A DNA stretch of 27,490 nt from JAXHUK01 sp034189725. GTDB taxonomy: Bacteria; Chloroflexota; Dehalococcoidia; SZUA-161. This document shows, piece by piece, positions 16,305-23,712 of the stretch. A model generated the notes under the pieces. It was not told the DNA's origin. It searched no databases and saw nothing but the letters and a program-made list of their open reading frames with translations. The stretch spans positions 1-27,490 of the forward strand of contig JAXHUK010000143.1 of NCBI GenBank assembly GCA_034189725.1. Direction: 5' to 3'. The translations under genes and the position numbers were made by a program. The number at the start of each line of letters is the position of its first letter. Positions within the stretch are counted from its first letter, which is position 1.

Positions 16305-16463
16305 TTAGATAACTGCGTACACGATAAACCAGTAAGGCGTTGAGATATCATCAACATACTGATCACGAATGAGTCGATGCTCAAGATGCTGCAATTCGAG
16401 AATGTGGTATACCATCACATTATGAGCCACCTTATTCAGTGGATTGTGTGGCAAGAGTTTACA
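16305..16463 (-). pseudogene. Coding-like fragment abutting a repeat element
   Basis: A 52-codon open frame ends with TAA at 16305-16307 and reads, in part, HNPLNKVAHNVMVYHILELQ then HLEHRLIRDQYVDDIS. The helical, amphipathic character and low frequency of odd residues look like real protein, but there is no ribosome site or good start, and the frame meets the left end of the palindromic repeat at 16462. I read it as the C-terminal remnant of a gene cut by the repeat or by a deletion. Family not recognised; chance is possible. Confidence 0.3.
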
Positions 16464-16566
16464 GGTGTCATTGCGAGGAGCCGCAGGAGACGTGGCAATC
16501 TCTCAAATCCAAATAAGATTGCTTCGCGGAGCCTGTGCTGAGAAACGAAGTGCTCGCAATGACCTG
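16462..16566. repeat. Palindromic interspersed repeat (cattgcgag family)
   Basis: Outer ends caggtgtcattgcgag (16462-16477) and ctcgcaatgacctg (16553-16566) are inverted copies differing by a 2-base indel. Inside, gcaatct (16495-16501) and agattgc (16516-16522) form a second hairpin. The layout (outer ends plus an inner aatct/agatt hairpin) parallels the element at 4402-4536, although the words differ. It resembles a repeat I know from many draft bacterial genomes. Confidence 0.65.
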
Positions 16567-16647
16567 GAAATCCGTGATTTGATTCTTAGCACCCGTGAGG
16601 TGGACTTTTCGAACCTGTACTCACGGATTAAGGACTTTTTAGAGACA

Positions 16648-16676
16648 TTGACGCACAGGAGGTGATGATTTATCAT
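16648..16676 (+). promoter_or_regulatory. Promoter upstream of the flavoprotein-SCP2 / hydrolase pair
   Basis: TTGACG (16648-16653), a 17-bp spacer and TATCAT (16671-16676) give a good sigma70-type promoter with the same -10 hexamer as the rnc promoter. A start near 16683 would leave a leader of about 108 nt before ATG 16791. An aggaggtg word inside the spacer is not followed by a gene. Confidence 0.55.
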
Positions 16677-16790
16677 AGCTCACACGCTTCTACAGTAGTT
16701 GATATAAGAAATCCCAGCCAAAAGTACAAGGGGGCTCACAACAAGAATGTAAAACAGACAACCACCAAACCATAATAATAAGGTGGTAAA

Positions 16791-17849
16791 ATGAAAGTAC
16801 TGGCTATTAATTCCAGCCTACGTAAAGGCGGTCAGAGCAGAACAGAGATAATGATGAACCATTTAGTCGAAGGAATGCGCGAGGCCGGAGCCGAGGTCGA
16901 GGTCGTTCACCTGCGTGAAAAGAAGATCAGATACTGCATAGGCTGCTTCACCTGCATGACTAAGACCCCCGGCAAATGCGTCCTTAAGGACGACATGAGC
17001 AATGAGCTGTTCCCTAAATGGCTGGAATCTGACCTGGTCGTCTACGCCACGCCCCTTTTCCACCATACCGTGAACGCCCCCATGAAGACCTTTATCGAGC
17101 GCACCTTTCCAATATGCGAACCGTTTCTCGAGCAAGACAACAGCGGCAGATGGGTCCACCCCCAGCGCTATAAGAAACCGGCAGTCGCAGTGCTTTCCGT
17201 GTGCGGATTCCCTGGGGAATCGGCGTTTGAAGAGCTCTCACACTATGTAAATTTCCTATTCCACGACGGTAGCCTCGTGGCCGAGATCTACCGAACCGCC
17301 TCACAGCCAATGATGCAGCCCGTCTATAAAAATAAGCTGAATGACATACTAAATGCCACCAGGCAGGCAGGACGCGAATTGGTGGAGTCTATGGCAATCT
17401 CCCCACAGACAATGGCACGGATCAAACAGCCCTTGAGTGATATTCAATCCGTTAGAGACATATCCAATGTATTTTGGAAGACCTGCATCGCCGAAGGGGT
17501 AACCACTAAAACATTCGAGCAGAAGGGTATGATACCGCGCCCCGACTCCATCGAGTCCTACATGTTGCTCATGCGGTTGGGATTCAATGCCCAGGCAGCG
17601 GGCGACACAAAGGCCACATTGCAGTTTGACTTCTCCGGCGATGTGGAGGGCACATGCTATTTTCAAATTAATAAAGGAAACCTGGAAACAATATTGGGAA
17701 CCACCAGCAAACCCGACCTGTCTATAAAGGCTCCTTTCGAGGTGTGGATGGACATTGTCACTCGTAAGGCTGACGCCATGCAGATGTTCATGGAAGGCAA
17801 ATGCCAAGCCGAGGGCGATATATCTCTGATGGGATTGTTCGGAGGGTAA
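16791..17849 (+). CDS. Iron-sulfur flavoprotein (NADPH-dependent FMN reductase-like) fused to SCP2 domain
   Basis: The N-terminal half (about 1-200) is a flavodoxin-like FMN domain beginning MKVLAINSSLRKGG, whose SSLRKGG loop would hold the FMN phosphate, and it carries CIGCFTCMTKTPGKC: Cys49, 52, 55 and 63, the compact CxxCxxC..C motif of archaeal-type iron-sulfur flavoproteins. The C-terminal ~100 residues (about 250-352) resemble an SCP2 sterol-carrier domain, with QFDFSGDVEG, a PDLSIKAPFEVW stretch and GKCQAEGDISLM near the end. The protein could reduce a lipophilic or aromatic ligand held by the SCP2 part, but that is inference. aaggtgg precedes the ATG. The hydrolase gene starts 2 bp after the stop. 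Confidence 0.85.
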   Translation: MKVLAINSSLRKGGQSRTEIMMNHLVEGMREAGAEVEVVHLREKKIRYCIGCFTCMTKTPGKCVLKDDMSNELFPKWLESDLVVYATPLFHHTVNAPMKTFIERTFPICEPFLEQDNSGRWVHPQRYKKPAVAVLSVCGFPGESAFEELSHYVNFLFHDGSLVAEIYRTASQPMMQPVYKNKLNDILNATRQAGRELVESMAISPQTMARIKQPLSDIQSVRDISNVFWKTCIAEGVTTKTFEQKGMIPRPDSIESYMLLMRLGFNAQAAGDTKATLQFDFSGDVEGTCYFQINKGNLETILGTTSKPDLSIKAPFEVWMDIVTRKADAMQMFMEGKCQAEGDISLMGLFGG

Positions 17850-17851
17850 CC

Positions 17852-18757
17852 TTGGTACGGAGCTTAGATGTGTATCGGTCAAAGGATAAGACCAAACAAA
17901 CCATCAAACTGAAAGATGGTCGCCAGCTTTGCTACGCGGAATATGGTGATCCAACGGGATTCCCGATCTTTGTTTTCCATGGCAATCCCAATTCCAGGCT
18001 TTTGTGGGGGGTAATGCCCGGCTCCCCTTTTCTTCCCGGAGTACGTTTGATCGCACCAGATCGTCCCGGTTTTGGCCAAACCGATTTTAAAAAAGGTGTG
18101 ACCACACTTGAGAACTGGCCTAACGATATTGTTGCACTGGCCGATTCACTGGACATAAAACGGTTTGCTGTCTTCGGTCCCTCTGGCGGCGGGCCTTTTG
18201 CCCTGGCCTGTGCTTGGAAAATCCCAGAACGTCTGACCAGCGTGGGAATATTTGCCAGCGTGGGCCCATTTTTACCTGAAACAGCAGAGACCGCAGTCCC
18301 TTCAGTTCGATTGATGTGGAAATATGCTCCACGTCTGCCCGGACTGTTCCGTGTGCAAATGAAGTTTTTTGCCTGGCTGGCGCGTAATTTCACAAATCTT
18401 TACGTCAAGATGATACTCACCGAGTTCTCGGAAACCGACCGAAAGGATTACGCCCGTCTTAAGGTTGCCGACTTCCTTAGACCAGACCGTAATGAAGGAT
18501 ATCGCCAGGGAGGCATTGGCACCTGGTATGATGTGATGATACCTACCACCTGGCCTATTCCGCTGGAGGAAATAAAAACTAAGGTGTTATTGTGGCATGG
18601 AGAAGAAGACATCAGTGTTCCTTTAGCTATGGGGCGATACATGGCAGAGAAACTGCCGAACTGTGAAGCAAGATTTATTCCAAATGTCGGGCATTTCTGG
18701 ATTTTCGAGCATATGAGTGAGGTGTTAGATAGGCTGTTACATCCTACTAGCAGCTAA
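17852..18757 (+). CDS. Alpha/beta-fold hydrolase
   Basis: This is a 301-residue cytosolic alpha/beta hydrolase. With the TTG start at 17852, the oxyanion loop HGNPNSR is at 43-49, the nucleophile elbow GPSGGG at 109-114 (Ser111), an acid candidate lies in WHGEEDISVP, and the catalytic His is in NVGHFWIFEH near the C-terminus. I chose TTG 17852 because GGAGGG stands 5 nt upstream and the start follows the flavoprotein stop by 2 bp; an ATG at 17801 would overlap the previous gene by 49 bp. The substrate is not predictable; coupling to the flavoprotein-SCP2 gene suggests a joint pathway on a hydrophobic compound. Confidence 0.85.
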   Translation: MVRSLDVYRSKDKTKQTIKLKDGRQLCYAEYGDPTGFPIFVFHGNPNSRLLWGVMPGSPFLPGVRLIAPDRPGFGQTDFKKGVTTLENWPNDIVALADSLDIKRFAVFGPSGGGPFALACAWKIPERLTSVGIFASVGPFLPETAETAVPSVRLMWKYAPRLPGLFRVQMKFFAWLARNFTNLYVKMILTEFSETDRKDYARLKVADFLRPDRNEGYRQGGIGTWYDVMIPTTWPIPLEEIKTKVLLWHGEEDISVPLAMGRYMAEKLPNCEARFIPNVGHFWIFEHMSEVLDRLLHPTSS

Positions 18758-18780
18758 TAATGAAAGTGAGGAGGGGAAAA

Positions 18781-18870
18781 ATGGAATCAGATAAAACGAA
18801 CCAGACAATACAACTGAAGGATGGGCGGGCCCTCGTCTATACCGAGTATGGTGCTCCAAGATGTGTATAA
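18781..18870 (+). pseudogene. N-terminal stump of a second alpha/beta hydrolase copy
   Basis: After a strong ribosome site (gaggagggg) and ATG 18781, 29 codons read ESDKTNQTIQLKDGRALVYT then EYGAP before a stop at 18868-18870. This matches the start of the preceding hydrolase (KDKTKQTIKLKDGRQLCYAE then YGDP) almost residue for residue, and similarity ends abruptly at the Pro. The remaining ~270 codons are absent, so a tandem paralogue was lost by deletion. A short peptide could still be made. Confidence 0.75.
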
Positions 18871-19037
18871 CGGGTAGAATCCCGATCATTCTTTCTATAC
18901 CTGAGAACCATCGAGTTTGTGTATCATAGCTTTTCAGCACCCCCGGAGCGACTCGAACGCTACTGCGCGGTTCTTGACCTACTTATCCCTCTATCTCCCC
19001 ACTACTATAACGTCACATCATAAGTCAATACTGCTTA
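18871..19037. other. Non-coding stretch after the hydrolase stump
   Basis: No gene was seen. On the minus strand a tRNA T-arm-like word occurs at 18947-18961 (stem AGCG/CGCT around loop TTCGAGT) followed by cgggggtgct, but no matching 5' acceptor, D-arm or anticodon arm could be found, so this is not called as a tRNA. The deletion junction of the stump lies at its left end. Confidence 0.4.
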
Positions 19038-19086
19038 TTGACAGGGGCTATCATTCATGCTAGGCTAATATTTAGTGTAATGCTAA
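19038..19086 (+). promoter_or_regulatory. marR-type gene promoter with possible operator
   Basis: TTGACA (19038-19043) is followed after 17 bp by TAGGCT (19061-19066), a modest -10. Just downstream, TTAG-tgtaatg-CTAA (19072-19086) is an inverted repeat suited to binding a dimeric regulator such as the adjacent MarR protein, overlapping the expected transcription start. Confidence 0.45.
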
Positions 19087-19140
19087 CTATTTTCCTGTAG
19101 TAGCTACATGCTTTACACAAATCCAGCGGGGAGGCATTCG

Positions 19141-19599
19141 ATGACGCAGGAATCACAAAAAGAGGAACTCGTCGAAAAAACCCTCCAGCTTAGTGATAAG
19201 GCGTTTCAGGAGTTGATCCCGATACTGCCCAAGGAGTGGCTCAAGCTGGACCTGACGATGCCCCAGCTCAAAGTGGTGCTGCTGCTTTTCCAGGAAGGCC
19301 CGTTGCGAATGAGCGTCATTGCATCTGAGCTAGGAGTCAGTCTGGCCACAGCGACCGGGATTATCGACCGTCTGGTGGAACGAGACATCGTGTTCCGGGA
19401 AGACGATCCCGATGATCGGCGTGTAGTTCTGTGCCATCTTTCAGATAAGGGTGAAAATTTAATAAGCGGACTATGGCATCTGTCGCGGGAGCGTACCCGG
19501 GATCTGCTGGAAGCGATGGACCTCCAGCAGCTACTGTTGCTCGGCGAGGTGCTTGAGGCGTTATTACAGGCTGGTGAGATGACCAGGGGAGGAGGATAA
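19141..19599 (+). CDS. MarR-family transcriptional regulator
   Basis: This 152-residue protein has a winged helix-turn-helix: MSVIASELGVSLATATGIID forms the HTH with recognition helix, and DDPDDRRVVLCHLSDKG the wing with the DxxDRR signature of MarR proteins. N- and C-terminal helices would form the dimer interface. I chose ATG 19141 because GGGGAGG lies 6 nt upstream; an in-frame ATG at 19108 lacks such a site. The downstream SDR gene begins one base after the stop, so the regulator probably controls itself and that gene through the inverted repeat in front. The ligand is unknown. Confidence 0.9.
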   Translation: MTQESQKEELVEKTLQLSDKAFQELIPILPKEWLKLDLTMPQLKVVLLLFQEGPLRMSVIASELGVSLATATGIIDRLVERDIVFREDDPDDRRVVLCHLSDKGENLISGLWHLSRERTRDLLEAMDLQQLLLLGEVLEALLQAGEMTRGGG

Positions 19600-19600
19600 A

Positions 19601-20557
19601 ATGCGAATTCTGGTAACCGGGGGAGCAGGAAGGCTGGGAATCAACATATGCAGGGCGCTTTTGAATAGCGGATTCCAGGTGCGGGTATTCGATCTGGACA
19701 ACGAACGTAACCGGAAGAGTATCAAAAGACTCGGTGGAAGAGCGGAGGTTCTATGGGGCGACATCACACAACCCGATTCGGTGCGGGAGGCGCTGGAAGG
19801 GGTGGATACAGTAGTCCACATGGCGGGCATATTGCCCCCGGTGGCTTATGAGAAACCGGAGCTTGCCCGGATGGTCAATGTGGGCGGAACTGAAACGATC
19901 GTTGCTCAGATTAAAGAGAAAGGCAGATACATTCCCCTGATATTTACTTCCTCAGTAGCGGTATTCGGGCCTACCCCCAATGCAGAGGAGCCTATATCAC
20001 CGAACAGGAATGCTCCCAATCCCAAAGGTATGTACGGCGAGACCAAGCTCGAAGCGGAGAACGTGATCAAGGCATCGGGGATTGATTACCTCATCCTGCG
20101 TCTGACGGCGGTCATGTATTTCGACCATGAAGTGAGCGACCTCAAGCGCATGTTCTCGGTTCCGCTGAACAATCGTATCGAGTTCTGCCATCCCGATGAT
20201 CTGGCTGTGGCCGTAGTCAATGCCGTGCGCCAATTCGACGACCTCACGGGAAACACGCTGGTTATTAGCGGCGGACCTGACCAACGAATGCTGTATAAAG
20301 ACATGGTCGGCTCCATTCTCCGCGTTATGGGATTGCCACTGCCACCTGCCGATAAGTTTACCCGGGAACCCTATTATCTGGATTGGTATGACACAAGCAA
20401 ATCTCAGAAGCTCCTCGATTTCCAGCGGAAGACCTTTGCCCACTATCTTGAGGACTACTCCAGTGGATTGAAAAAGCGCTATTCCGCATTGTTCATACCG
20501 TGGATGCGCTACTTTGTCGGGCCGCTTCTGGGGAAGGTTGTCGTACGGTTCATGTAG
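19601..20557 (+). CDS. NAD(P)-dependent epimerase/dehydratase (extended SDR)
   Basis: This 318-residue extended short-chain dehydrogenase/reductase has the nucleotide-binding loop TGGAGRLG (6-13), an acidic DLD after strand 2, catalytic Ser117/118 in FTSSVAVFG, and YGETK with Tyr145 and Lys149. Fold and length fit sugar-nucleotide epimerases or hydroxysteroid/terpenoid dehydrogenases; the sequence does not decide. The C-terminal ~50 residues end in a hydrophobic stretch (RYFVGPLLGKVVVRF) that may touch the membrane. The ribosome site ggaggagg is within the end of the MarR gene, implying translational coupling. The gene is followed by a strong hairpin. Confidence 0.88.
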   Translation: MRILVTGGAGRLGINICRALLNSGFQVRVFDLDNERNRKSIKRLGGRAEVLWGDITQPDSVREALEGVDTVVHMAGILPPVAYEKPELARMVNVGGTETIVAQIKEKGRYIPLIFTSSVAVFGPTPNAEEPISPNRNAPNPKGMYGETKLEAENVIKASGIDYLILRLTAVMYFDHEVSDLKRMFSVPLNNRIEFCHPDDLAVAVVNAVRQFDDLTGNTLVISGGPDQRMLYKDMVGSILRVMGLPLPPADKFTREPYYLDWYDTSKSQKLLDFQRKTFAHYLEDYSSGLKKRYSALFIPWMRYFVGPLLGKVVVRFM

Positions 20558-20608
20558 CCAATATCCATCGCCAGATCAATGATTTCAGCGTAAACTACGT
20601 ACTAACTA

Positions 20609-20644
20609 TACCGAGGGCGCTTCCTTGAGGAAGCGCCCTCGGTA
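20609..20644. terminator. Bidirectional hairpin terminator
   Basis: Arms taccgagggcgcttcc (20609-20624) and ggaagcgccctcggta (20629-20644) pair perfectly over 16 bp with a 4-nt ttga loop, between the convergent SDR (+) and formate dehydrogenase (-) genes. T-runs are short, but stem strength and position support termination in both directions. Confidence 0.75.
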
Positions 20645-20684
20645 GTTCAACTAACCACAAACCCTTTGGCAGAGTCCCAGACTG

Positions 20685-23654
20685 TTACCAGCTTTCCTGT
20701 TGTAGCCGTGCAACAAGCCATTTCTTCAATCGCTCATCCAGTTTGCCTACCCACGACTCGATCTTGCGAATATCTCCACTGGCAATAGCTGCTCTCTCCT
20801 CAGGGGTCAGGTCATACTCCTTCAGCGCTTCTGCGGGATTCTTTGCCAGATGAGCAAGGAATGCGTTATCCTGAGAAGCCCTGTCCAAAACCGCCAGCAC
20901 AGCGTTCACTGCGGTTACTTTGAATTCCGGGATTTTAGCCGCTGGGTCCAGGGCATCATTTGTTAGCATATTAACCGGCGACTCATTCCAGTGAAAGGCC
21001 ATGAATGCGAGCCCCGGAGCCGTCTGCTCTGTAACACGAGCCGGCGTCTCTATCTTACCCCGCTCAGAAGTTATAGCCAGCATGTCACCATCTACGATGC
21101 CGAGCTTCAGAGCATCGCTGGGATGAATATCCACCGAGCCGCTGGGGCTCAACTCATCCAGCACCTGCGAGCGCCTGCTCATGCTGCCCGTGTGCCAGTG
21201 CCCCAACACCCGGCCAGTGGTAAGTATAAGCGGATAATCTTGAGAGACCGATTCCGCTGGCGACTGATATTCCACAGCGTGGAACTTGCCCAGTCCACGA
21301 GTGAACCTGCCCTGGTGGAGAGTCGGGGTTCCTGGATGATCCCTATCAAAGCACGGCCACTGTAGTCCATACCCATCCAATCGATCATAGTGGATACCAC
21401 CGTAGATTGGCGTCAGAGTTGCGATCTCATCCATTATGTCCGCTGCGCTCTGACAAGCAACAGGATGCCCCATCTTGCGCGCCAAGGTAGATATTATCTG
21501 CCAGTCAGGTTTGGCCTCACCTGGTGGCTCGACAGCCTTCCTCAGCTTCTGCACCCGCCTCTCAGTGTTAGTGAATGTGCCATTCTTTTCGGCGAACACC
21601 GCTGCCGGGAGAATGACATCGGCCATAACAGCTGTTTCTGTAGGGAATATATCCTGAACTACCAGGAATTCCAGTTTACTCATCGCTTGTTTCACATGGC
21701 CGAGGGAGGGTTCGCTCATCATTGGATTTTCACCTACTACATACAAGGCTTTGATCGTACCTTGACTCGCAGCCTCCATCATCAGAGTAACAGGCAGCCC
21801 CGGTTTATCGCTCAGACTACATCTCCAGGCTGATTCGAATTTTCGACGAGCGTCAGGATCATCCACTTTCTGATAACCGGGAAAGACATTAGGGAGGGCA
21901 CCCATATCGCATGCACCCTGAACATTATTTTGACCTCTCAATGGACTAAAACCGGTGCCCTCCCTTCCCATATTACCGGTTAGCATCAGCAGGTTAGCTA
22001 CACTCTTGACATTATCGGTACCTGTCGTGTGTTGAGTTATACCCATGCCATAAAGGATAGCGGCCTTACCCGCACCGGCAAAAAGGCGCGCTGCTTTTAT
22101 AATGTCGAACCGGGAAACCCCCGTTATTTCCTCAGCCATCTCGGGAGTGTACTGTGCAACAGTACGTGCTAATTCCTCAAAACCTTCTGTGCGTTCCTCG
22201 ATAAACTTCTTATCATGTAGATTCTCTTCAATGATCACATGCATTATTGCGTTGAGTAAGGCTACATCTGTCCCCGGTTTGTGACGCAAGTGGACACTGG
22301 ACAGTTTGGAGAGCTCAGTGGAGCGAGGGTCAGCAACAATGAGCTTGGTAGTGCCAGTTCCCACTGCCTGACGCACAGTTCGCCCGATGATGGGGTGACA
22401 CTCAGTTGTATTGGAGCCAATAATAAGAAGGAGGTCAGCCTTGGCAAAATCGGCAATGGAATTGCTCATGGCTCCGTCACCGAAGGCTGCTAGCGCAGCA
22501 ACCACCGTAGAAGCATGGCACAGACGGGCACAGTGGTCAATATTGTTGGTGCCTAATACTGCGCGGGTGAACTTCTGCACAAGATAATTTTCTTCGTTAG
22601 TGAATTTCGCTGAACTCAGCACTCCTATACTATCTGAGCCATATTTCGACTTGATTCGGGACAATCTTTCTGCCACGAGCTCAAGTGCCTCATCCCAACT
22701 GGCTTCACGGAAAACATCTCGCAGATTACCATTAACCTTTACGTCTTTACCACGACCTTCTTTCCTGATGAGGGGTTTAGTCAGCCTGTCAGGATGGCTG
22801 ACAAAGTCAAAGCCAAAGCGTCCCTTGACGCAAAGTCCACCCTCATTGACCGGACTTTCTTTATCACCTTCCACACCAACGATTTCGTTTCCCCGCACAC
22901 CTACATATAATGAGCAACCAACGCCACAGTAAGGACAGATCGTCTTTACCCATTGTGTTGCTTGCCGTGCGTGTTTGGGTACAAGTGCCCCTGTGGGACA
23001 CCGCGAGACACACTCTCCACAGGACTCGCAAATGGATTTAAGGATCGGCTTATCCCCAAATGTGCTCACCTTGGCATCATATCCCCGGAAGGCCAAATCG
23101 ATAGCGCCGACACACGCAACTTCGTGACAGGCACGCACGCATTTCGCACAAAGTATGCATTTGTTAGGATCACGATCGAAAGCAGGATGACTGTCATCAA
23201 TGGGGAGTACCTGCGTACTCTTGCGCAATTGGTTGAAGTGCTCCTCTTCAATGCCCAGGTAGCGTGCGATCTTCTGTAACTCGCACTGCTGGTTTTTCAC
23301 ACAGGTCAGGCAATCACCTTGATGATTGGCCATAATCAATTCCATGGTAAAGCGACGCGAGCGATTCACCTGAGGCGTCTCTGTATGCACCACCATCCCT
23401 TCCGTTGCTGTAGTAGTGCATGAGGTCACTAAACCACGCATTCCCTCGATTTCAACGATACAGAGTCGGCAAGCTCCATAGGGCTTGAGGGTGGGATCAT
23501 AGCAGAGCGTAGGGATATAGATACCAGCATCTAAAGCTGCTTCTAACACTGTGATTCCCTTCGGTGCTTCGATCCTACGCCCATTAATAGTAAGGGATAT
23601 AGTGCCAACTGCTGCTTGGTCAACATCAGTGCCTGTTGTAGCTATTGTTCGCAT
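20685..23654 (-). CDS. fdhA: Formate dehydrogenase alpha subunit (molybdopterin, NuoG-like N-terminus)
   Basis: The predicted reaction is formate oxidation to CO2 (or reverse) on a Mo/W-bis-MGD cofactor with electrons passed to NAD(P) through the neighbouring subunits. The 989 residues hold a [2Fe-2S] domain (Cys51, 62, 65, 79), a NuoG-type His-Cys cluster (H111, C115, C118, C124), two ferredoxin clusters (C166-C176 and C209-C219), the MGD-proximal [4Fe-4S] CPYCGVGC (240-247), and the active-site segment DHCARLCH with Cys379-His380, where selenocysteine occurs in some relatives. After the usual C-terminal MGD-binding domain comes an extra ~65-residue helical tail (NPAEALKEYDLTPEE ... IESWVGKLD ... 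RLQQE). GGAGGT precedes the ATG by 7 nt. No signal peptide: cytosolic. Distinction from other CISM oxidoreductases rests on the Cys-His pair. Confidence 0.85.
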   Translation of the reverse strand: MRTIATTGTDVDQAAVGTISLTINGRRIEAPKGITVLEAALDAGIYIPTLCYDPTLKPYGACRLCIVEIEGMRGLVTSCTTTATEGMVVHTETPQVNRSRRFTMELIMANHQGDCLTCVKNQQCELQKIARYLGIEEEHFNQLRKSTQVLPIDDSHPAFDRDPNKCILCAKCVRACHEVACVGAIDLAFRGYDAKVSTFGDKPILKSICESCGECVSRCPTGALVPKHARQATQWVKTICPYCGVGCSLYVGVRGNEIVGVEGDKESPVNEGGLCVKGRFGFDFVSHPDRLTKPLIRKEGRGKDVKVNGNLRDVFREASWDEALELVAERLSRIKSKYGSDSIGVLSSAKFTNEENYLVQKFTRAVLGTNNIDHCARLCHASTVVAALAAFGDGAMSNSIADFAKADLLLIIGSNTTECHPIIGRTVRQAVGTGTTKLIVADPRSTELSKLSSVHLRHKPGTDVALLNAIMHVIIEENLHDKKFIEERTEGFEELARTVAQYTPEMAEEITGVSRFDIIKAARLFAGAGKAAILYGMGITQHTTGTDNVKSVANLLMLTGNMGREGTGFSPLRGQNNVQGACDMGALPNVFPGYQKVDDPDARRKFESAWRCSLSDKPGLPVTLMMEAASQGTIKALYVVGENPMMSEPSLGHVKQAMSKLEFLVVQDIFPTETAVMADVILPAAVFAEKNGTFTNTERRVQKLRKAVEPPGEAKPDWQIISTLARKMGHPVACQSAADIMDEIATLTPIYGGIHYDRLDGYGLQWPCFDRDHPGTPTLHQGRFTRGLGKFHAVEYQSPAESVSQDYPLILTTGRVLGHWHTGSMSRRSQVLDELSPSGSVDIHPSDALKLGIVDGDMLAITSERGKIETPARVTEQTAPGLAFMAFHWNESPVNMLTNDALDPAAKIPEFKVTAVNAVLAVLDRASQDNAFLAHLAKNPAEALKEYDLTPEERAAIASGDIRKIESWVGKLDERLKKWLVARLQQESW

Positions 23655-23671
23655 CTCTGTTACCTCCGTAA

Positions 23672-23685
23672 GGGATTAAAATCCC
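23672..23685. repeat. Small palindrome between the NuoF/GltD and fdhA genes
   Basis: gggatt-aa-aatccc lies in the 58-bp gap, just upstream of the fdhA ribosome site. It could tune relative expression of the two subunits by mRNA folding; arms of only 6 bp make this weak. Confidence 0.3.
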
Positions 23686-23712
23686 ATCAATTAACAAATT
23701 GGGAATCCTGTC

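Larger units (their letters stand above)
16196..16790. other. 595-bp region without an intact gene
   Basis: The region contains the small-gene promoter (16234-16262), a coding-like fragment on the minus strand (16305-16463), a palindromic repeat (16462-16566) and a plus-strand promoter (16648-16676). A plus-strand frame ending at 16665 (last residues EIRDLILSTREVDFSNLYS and following) has protein-like composition but begins inside the repeat; it may be a chance reading or a relic. Confidence 0.5.

Noticed and set aside
16665..16775. 36-codon frame starting ATG right after aggaggtg
   Set aside because: The ribosome-site spacing is only 2 nt, the -10 of a promoter lies inside it, and the peptide has no recognisable character.
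17801..17851. Upstream ATG start for the alpha/beta hydrolase
   Set aside because: It would overlap the flavoprotein gene by 49 bp with no ribosome site; TTG 17852 has GGAGGG at good spacing.
18936..19010. Whole tRNA gene on the minus strand
   Set aside because: Only a T-arm-like word was found; no 5' acceptor strand, D-arm or anticodon arm can be paired.
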